The position numbers and the translations under genes are program-made. A stretch of 64,000 nt of DNA from Paenibacillus rhizosphaerae (GTDB lineage: Bacteria > Bacillota > Bacilli > Paenibacillales > Paenibacillaceae), in contig NZ_JACHXJ010000002.1 of assembly GCF_014192015.1 (NCBI RefSeq), forward strand, positions 930,001 to 994,000, read 5' to 3'. The notes beneath the pieces were generated by a model. It ran no database searches and was not told the DNA's origin. It saw nothing but the letters and a program-made list of their open reading frames with translations. This document shows positions 61,201 through 64,000 of the stretch, piece by piece; position 1 is the stretch's first letter, and the number at the start of each line of letters is the position of its first letter.

Positions 61201-62073
61201 AGGGTTGCCTCGTCCGGCAACGGTTCCGGAGACGTGCGTTCCATGATACGTATCATAGGTGTTGCCATTGCTGTCGAGCGGCTTGCTTGGATCCGGGAGC
61301 GTTTCCATCGGATCGGCATCGTTGTCGACAAAGTCATATCCGCCTTTGTAGGCGTCCTTTAAGCTCGGATGATTGTAGTCGATACCGGTATCAATGACGC
61401 CGACCTTAACGCCTTCTCCGTCATATCCCGAATCCCACATGTCCTCCGCACCGATCAGCGGAGCGCTTTCATCCATGTTCGGCGTTACTTCATGCCCGTC
61501 CGCAACCGGCAGGGCGTGCATTTCCTCATTCGGGAAGACCGCTTTGACGTTCGGCAGTGTCAGCAGCTTATCCACTTCATTCGCCGGGAGCGTAACGGAA
61601 TAACCGTTAAAAACTTTGGAAAATTCCCGTTTGAATTTGGCTCCGGTTTTCGATAAGGCTGCCGATTTAAAGGCGCTGTGCTCCTGATTCAAAATGCTGC
61701 TGTAGCTGCCGAGGGATGAACGAGCCTTTGCCGCCGGATTGGCCTCGAAGACCTTGAGCGGATCGTTCTTCAGCTGAACGATGACCGTTACCGGTTCGCT
61801 GCTGTCCGAAGGATCAACGAAGTTTTGGGGCTCATCCGGTGCCGCAGCCGCCAGGCTTTGAACAGGGGATGAAGCGCCTTGTGCCGGAGGATTGAGCTTC
61901 CAGTCCCCTTGGCGCAGGGAAGAATCCAGATGAATGGCCGAATGATCGGCCGAACGAAGATCGGGTGCGGCAGCCGCCGACACACTGGAGTTCGGATAGG
62001 CGACACCAATGGCCAGCAAGGCACTTAACAACAACGTCGAATAAGTACGGATGGTCGATGAACCTTTTTTCAA
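58258..62073 (-). CDS. Large secreted subtilisin-like serine peptidase (Vpr type)
   Basis: 1271 residues, TTG start 62073 after AAAGGAGGA. Signal peptide (to about residue 34), I9 propeptide (about 92-185), S8 catalytic domain with Asp228 (VGVIDTGIDYNHPSL), His280 (YHGTHVSGTVAG) and Ser587 (GTSMAAPHVAGSAAL), and a PA insert at about 415-535. Beta-sandwich modules follow (about 660-1000), then a cohesin-like module beginning near VELSAKQSKIKTGKPFNVSV, and a low-complexity Gln/Ser/Asp/Pro tail of roughly 120 residues without a wall-anchor motif. Exported, probably wall-associated protein-degrading enzyme. Confidence 0.92.
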   Translation of the reverse strand: MKKGSSTIRTYSTLLLSALLAIGVAYPNSSVSAAAAPDLRSADHSAIHLDSSLRQGDWKLNPPAQGASSPVQSLAAAAPDEPQNFVDPSDSSEPVTVIVQLKNDPLKVFEANPAAKARSSLGSYSSILNQEHSAFKSAALSKTGAKFKREFSKVFNGYSVTLPANEVDKLLTLPNVKAVFPNEEMHALPVADGHEVTPNMDESAPLIGAEDMWDSGYDGEGVKVGVIDTGIDYNHPSLKDAYKGGYDFVDNDADPMETLPDPSKPLDSNGNTYDTYHGTHVSGTVAGRGNPEHPDAGTGWVRGVAPGSDLYVYRVLGPYGSGSTENVIAGIEKAVSDGMDVINLSLGSNMNNSYTPDAIAADNAALAGVTVVISNGNEGPDAETVGSPAAAQLVISVGASTPPLQTPIFTSDTIGITYAQLAATSPKLETEGADLELVDAGLGRTDDYANIDVKGKTAFVQRGEISFAEKAQNAAANGAVAVIIYNNVPGEIGGATLNGAEDVVPAYTISLDSGQKLKNEIAKGNNHVTFGYKAEVDLLADLSSRGPALPNYTIKPDITAPGVGIKSSIPAFGGDYTNAYEELQGTSMAAPHVAGSAALMLEKTREEGLQLKPDDVKALLTNNAVLIKDRDNREYGTNEQGAGRVDLKNSSEADAIVKVEETLPAQLQDDTHQISYSGSISFGLQGAGADVTRKLTVENIENTDQSYSIEVAWNHGGGPVLTPEANSVSLSAGQSTADLNVSLNIPEGTADGLYDGQLIFTQAGNGHVLHVPFSVYVGETYNLADISNVELDPIYLSSTKEGKGSTLYYALNKKLVDYEFDVYRFDDEGNGEYVGYIYDGDFQNKLDPFYYSYEWDGKVDISTTPGKKRVYLDPEGVYGIVPVTVEEGDNTAEVVTDSLSQFLVDNTAPDASVPDELVVNPDKPNVGVLQGTINGDLLLDYFYDGTNLQDLIHVKAVNSVKGKGSEYQGTMDEYGNYTVEVPLENGTNNIDLYISDDAGNGTTQPTKSYNYKYKPEETPSTDVELSAKQSKIKTGKPFNVSVEFKGKQAVQFMTVEVTYDAKLKLNKITPSSKQVKIQNDGTATDAESSLAKSGKKRAVFGIEFNKPIKSGTLVDFSFTASDAGTYDFEISSVTMLDSDQQPVLSGKLNGTSIEITGGKKPGNGSSSDEAQNLEDSLTTDEDQSPDSSQSTGGTQSPDQNPATDENQPASPESDPSQQPDNSQQPVQPDDEAQQGSSPAVDEPSTGEASQTQDASSNAAASADTNTDAQGK

Positions 62074-62385
62074 AAGATGTCCTCCTTTATCGAATGAGAT
62101 AGGAAATCATGCCGAAAAAAAACGATCCTCCTTTGCGCATAACTAATTGAACACTAGTAAAATACATTTTCATTTTACAATTTTTGCATTCTATTGGGAT
62201 GAGACAAAAGGTTGATAGGTACTTTGGGCAGGGGAGGCGTTTGCTGTCGAGAAGAGGTGTCGAAATGCTCCAAAACGGCGCTTTCTCTGGCATAAAGAAT
62301 ATTTTCTCCATATCCCATCGGTTAGATAGGTTTATAGATTCTTCATCGTAGGACTAAAGACAGAGGGAAATGCGAAAGGTCGAAA
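62074..62385 (-). other. Intergenic region before the serine peptidase
   Basis: No gene found in about 310 bp. It holds the peptidase ribosome site and the inverted repeat at 62157. The promoter could not be fixed with confidence. Confidence 0.5.
62157..62178. promoter_or_regulatory. Perfect inverted repeat upstream of the serine peptidase
   Basis: GTAAAAT, 8-base spacer, ATTTTAC, about 85 bp before the TTG start. A candidate regulator site; the protein is unknown. Confidence 0.4.
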
Positions 62386-62431
62386 GACAAAAATCCTCTT
62401 GAACTCCCATGAGACGGGAGGCCAAGAGGAT
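62386..62431 (-). terminator. Terminator of the GyrI-like gene
   Basis: On the minus strand ATCCTCTTGG and CTCCC pair with GGGAG and CAAGAGGAT in a long interrupted stem, followed by TTTTTGTCTTT. It lies about 30 bp past the GyrI-like stop. Confidence 0.85.
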
Positions 62432-62462
62432 GGGAAAGTCCCTCAGGGGGCCGGGGCTACGA

Positions 62463-63094
62463 TCATTTTTTGCGTTGGATGACAGGATGACGCAGGATCG
62501 TTTTCATTCTATGAGGAGGTGTTCTGCGCGGATCCGACAAATAAATTTCGTGATGCCGTCCGTTTGCCGTTAGGCGCTGGGCTTCGATATACTCGAAAAT
62601 CTGCCGAACGGTTTCCGGCTCGGTGCTGAATGGACCGACATGCAGCATCTGCACGCAATCGCCTTCAAATATACGTTCCAACTCACGAGACGAATGGGGG
62701 TTAGGTGCTTTTTCTTGTTCACTGCCAGCATTCGGGCTTCTTCGAATCGTTCGGCCGATACATAGTCCGGCATCCGGATGAGCAGTTTCCACATCCACTC
62801 CTCCCTGGAAACGTTCATGGCGTCCTGTCCGGAGCCGGAACGGACCCACCAGAGCCCTTCGAGCTTGGGAACGGTAAAATCCTGATCCTCCTGCTTACTC
62901 ATACCTTTCACGCCATAAGCGACGGTGTAGAGCGCTTCGGTCGCTTCGGCAAACCTCGGACCGTTTGGATCGCCTTCGCCGTCGATCGATAGATAAGGAA
63001 TCTCATCAAAATAGCACTTTTGCGGGACTTGAGGGGCGGAATAATACGAGGGGTTCGCTTTGGCCAAATCCAGCTTGCGATTATCCAATTTCAT
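62463..63094 (-). pseudogene. GyrI-like effector-binding protein with a single frameshift
   Basis: The N-terminal frame (MKLDNRKLDLAKANPSYYSA through PDYVSAERFEEARMLAVNKKK) and the C-terminal frame (APNPHSSRELERIFEGDCVQ, GRHHEIYLSDPRRTPPHRMK) join smoothly into one protein of about 210 residues of the GyrI-like small-molecule-binding family. The break falls at a run of five A/T bases near 62709-62716, where one base is missing. All other residues look well conserved, so the lesion is recent or a base-call error. Paired with the WYL regulator upstream. Confidence 0.85.
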
Positions 63095-63140
63095 AGGTTA
63101 AACTCCTTTCTTTCCTGTCAGGATAGCTGCATCATACGAC

Positions 63141-63173
63141 AACTTCCCTGACAGCTAGATTGTCAGGGAAGTT
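63141..63173. repeat. Perfect 13-bp inverted repeat over the WYL stop codon
   Basis: AACTTCCCTGACA, 7-base loop, TGTCAGGGAAGTT. No T tract follows on either strand, so a regulator site is as likely as a terminator. CTGTCAGG occurs again at 63115, nearer the GyrI-like start. Confidence 0.6.
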
Positions 63174-64000
63174 TAGGGCTTGTATGATGTTCGGCGATTT
63201 CGTGCGCGAGTTCGGCGATCCGTTCACCCAGCAGGGATGATTCCAGCACGGATACCAGCGTACCGAAGGAAAGAAGAAGGTGGGGCATATAGGTCATCAT
63301 CACGGAGGACGGCATGTCAAACCGAATTTCCCGGTCTTCGTGTTCGGTCAGAAACGGCTGCACGAAATATTGATTCCCGATGGACTCCAAAACATCCGAA
63401 TCACCGCCAATACGCACCGTAACCCAGGACGTGTCCGCTTTCGAATGACCGGCCAAGGTATCCCTGGCCAGCTCAGTAAACGTAAAATCCTCCGGCCTCT
63501 CAAACGTTTCTTCCGTTACCTCCAGCTGCTCAATCCGGTCGACGCGAAACATTCGGACGGAACCCCGCAGCTCGCAGTAAGCGGCGACATACCACCGGTT
63601 CGTCCGGTAAGCCAGGCGGTATGGGTGGATGCGGCGCATCCGGTCAGAATCTCCGGTCGTGTTGGCATATTGAATGCAGCACACACGGGAATGGGCCGCC
63701 GCTTCTTCAAGGTCGGAAAGTAACCGCTTAATCTCCCGGACGGTTAAATAGGGGACGGCTTCCAGTCCGGCCTGATGGCGCCTTAATTCTTCTCCTTGCT
63801 CTTCATTCAGCCGGTGGCTGATCTTATCGAGCGCATGTTCCAGAGCGTCCGCAAACGGATATCCTGCCTGGGAAGCGATCCGCGCACTGTGAGCCATCGC
63901 TTTCAGCTCCTTGGTGTCAAAAAACAGCGGCGATTCCCGGAAGGAGTCCGGAAGCGTGAATCCGCCCCCATGACCGGGCTCCGCGACGACCGGAACGCCG
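63163..64000 (-). CDS. WYL-domain transcriptional regulator (YafY type), 5' end outside window
   Basis: The frame stays open to base 64000 (GVPVVAEPGHGGGFTLPDSF, then RESPLFFDTKELKAMAHSAR), so the internal ATG at 63897 is not the start; the N-terminal helix-turn-helix lies mostly beyond the edge. The WYL module is visible as HPYRLAYRTNRWYVAAYCELRGSVRMFRVDRIEQLEV, followed by the C-terminal extension. Such proteins commonly control a neighbouring GyrI-like gene, as found here 68 bp downstream. Confidence 0.88.
   Translation of the reverse strand, partial: GVPVVAEPGHGGGFTLPDSFRESPLFFDTKELKAMAHSARIASQAGYPFADALEHALDKISHRLNEEQGEELRRHQAGLEAVPYLTVREIKRLLSDLEEAAAHSRVCCIQYANTTGDSDRMRRIHPYRLAYRTNRWYVAAYCELRGSVRMFRVDRIEQLEVTEETFERPEDFTFTELARDTLAGHSKADTSWVTVRIGGDSDVLESIGNQYFVQPFLTEHEDREIRFDMPSSVMMTYMPHLLLSFGTLVSVLESSLLGERIAELAHEIAEHHTSPKLP

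Noticed and set aside
59764..61362. Long + strand open frame (532 codons) inside the serine peptidase gene
   Set aside because: It is antisense to a gene with clear catalytic motifs, has no ribosome site and no recognisable domain; the long frame follows from codon bias on the opposite strand.

Overview
The window reads as a chromosomal segment of a Firmicute, most likely Paenibacillus or a close relative. The pointers are a B. subtilis-like purine-degradation operon (puc order), YesM/YesN two-component pairs next to LplABC-type sugar importers, SLH-domain surface proteins, strong AGGAGG ribosome sites, many TTG/GTG starts, and 17-bp TnrA/GlnR-type boxes. No rRNA, tRNA, IS element, phage or CRISPR array was seen.

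Layout. 1-4.4 kb: the end of an SGNH hydrolase, a MarR regulator, a PucR-family regulator and a pair of half-size chromate transporters. 4.7-33 kb: a nitrogen-scavenging block of five apparent transcription units, all on the + strand: (1) a YwrD-like gamma-glutamyltransferase; (2) a CocE-type hydrolase, a CodA-like deaminase and a WrbA-like flavodoxin; (3) an ABC ATPase and permease followed by an unassigned set of C-N hydrolases (isochorismatase-like, cupin, amidase, creatininase-like, fumarylacetoacetase-like, FAD oxidase), a guanine-deaminase-like amidohydrolase, and the xanthine dehydrogenase maturation genes xdhC/mocA; (4) xanthine dehydrogenase, OHCU decarboxylase, uricase, HIU hydrolase, allantoinase, allantoate amidohydrolase and PucG aminotransferase; (5) the substrate-binding lipoprotein that probably serves the ABC transporter of unit 3. 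Each unit is preceded by one or two sequences matching TGTNA-N7-TNACA (one site has a single mismatch), and units 1, 2, 4 and 5 end at clear hairpin terminators. The sequence therefore predicts a single nitrogen-limitation regulon.

33-35 kb: a YtrABC-like ABC/GntR operon with its own operator. 35-42 kb: a YesM/YesN pair and an LplABC-type importer. 42-44 kb: an SLH-anchored serine hydrolase of the class A beta-lactamase fold. 44-48 kb: an AraNPQ-like importer behind a cre-like site. 48-49 kb: two decayed genes facing a deletion scar. 49-54 kb: a LysR/short-AroC pair, then a three-gene group with a degenerate phosphotransferase, a CD3324-like protein and a KinB-like kinase. 54-64 kb: MraY, a YtcJ-like amidohydrolase, an APH-fold phosphotransferase, a very large secreted subtilisin, a frameshifted GyrI-like gene and the 3' part of a WYL regulator.

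How the genes work together. Guanine to xanthine (candidate deaminase), xanthine to urate (molybdenum enzyme plus XdhC/MocA maturation), urate through 5-hydroxyisourate and OHCU to allantoin, then allantoate and ureidoglycine form a nearly complete purine-to-ammonia route. The adjacent hydrolase set should open another nitrogenous, probably cyclic amide compound, imported by the split ABC system. Its substrate cannot be named from sequence and is the main unexplained system of the window. A second notable item is a four-copy 111-112-bp tandem repeat in an A-B-A-B arrangement between units 4 and 5.
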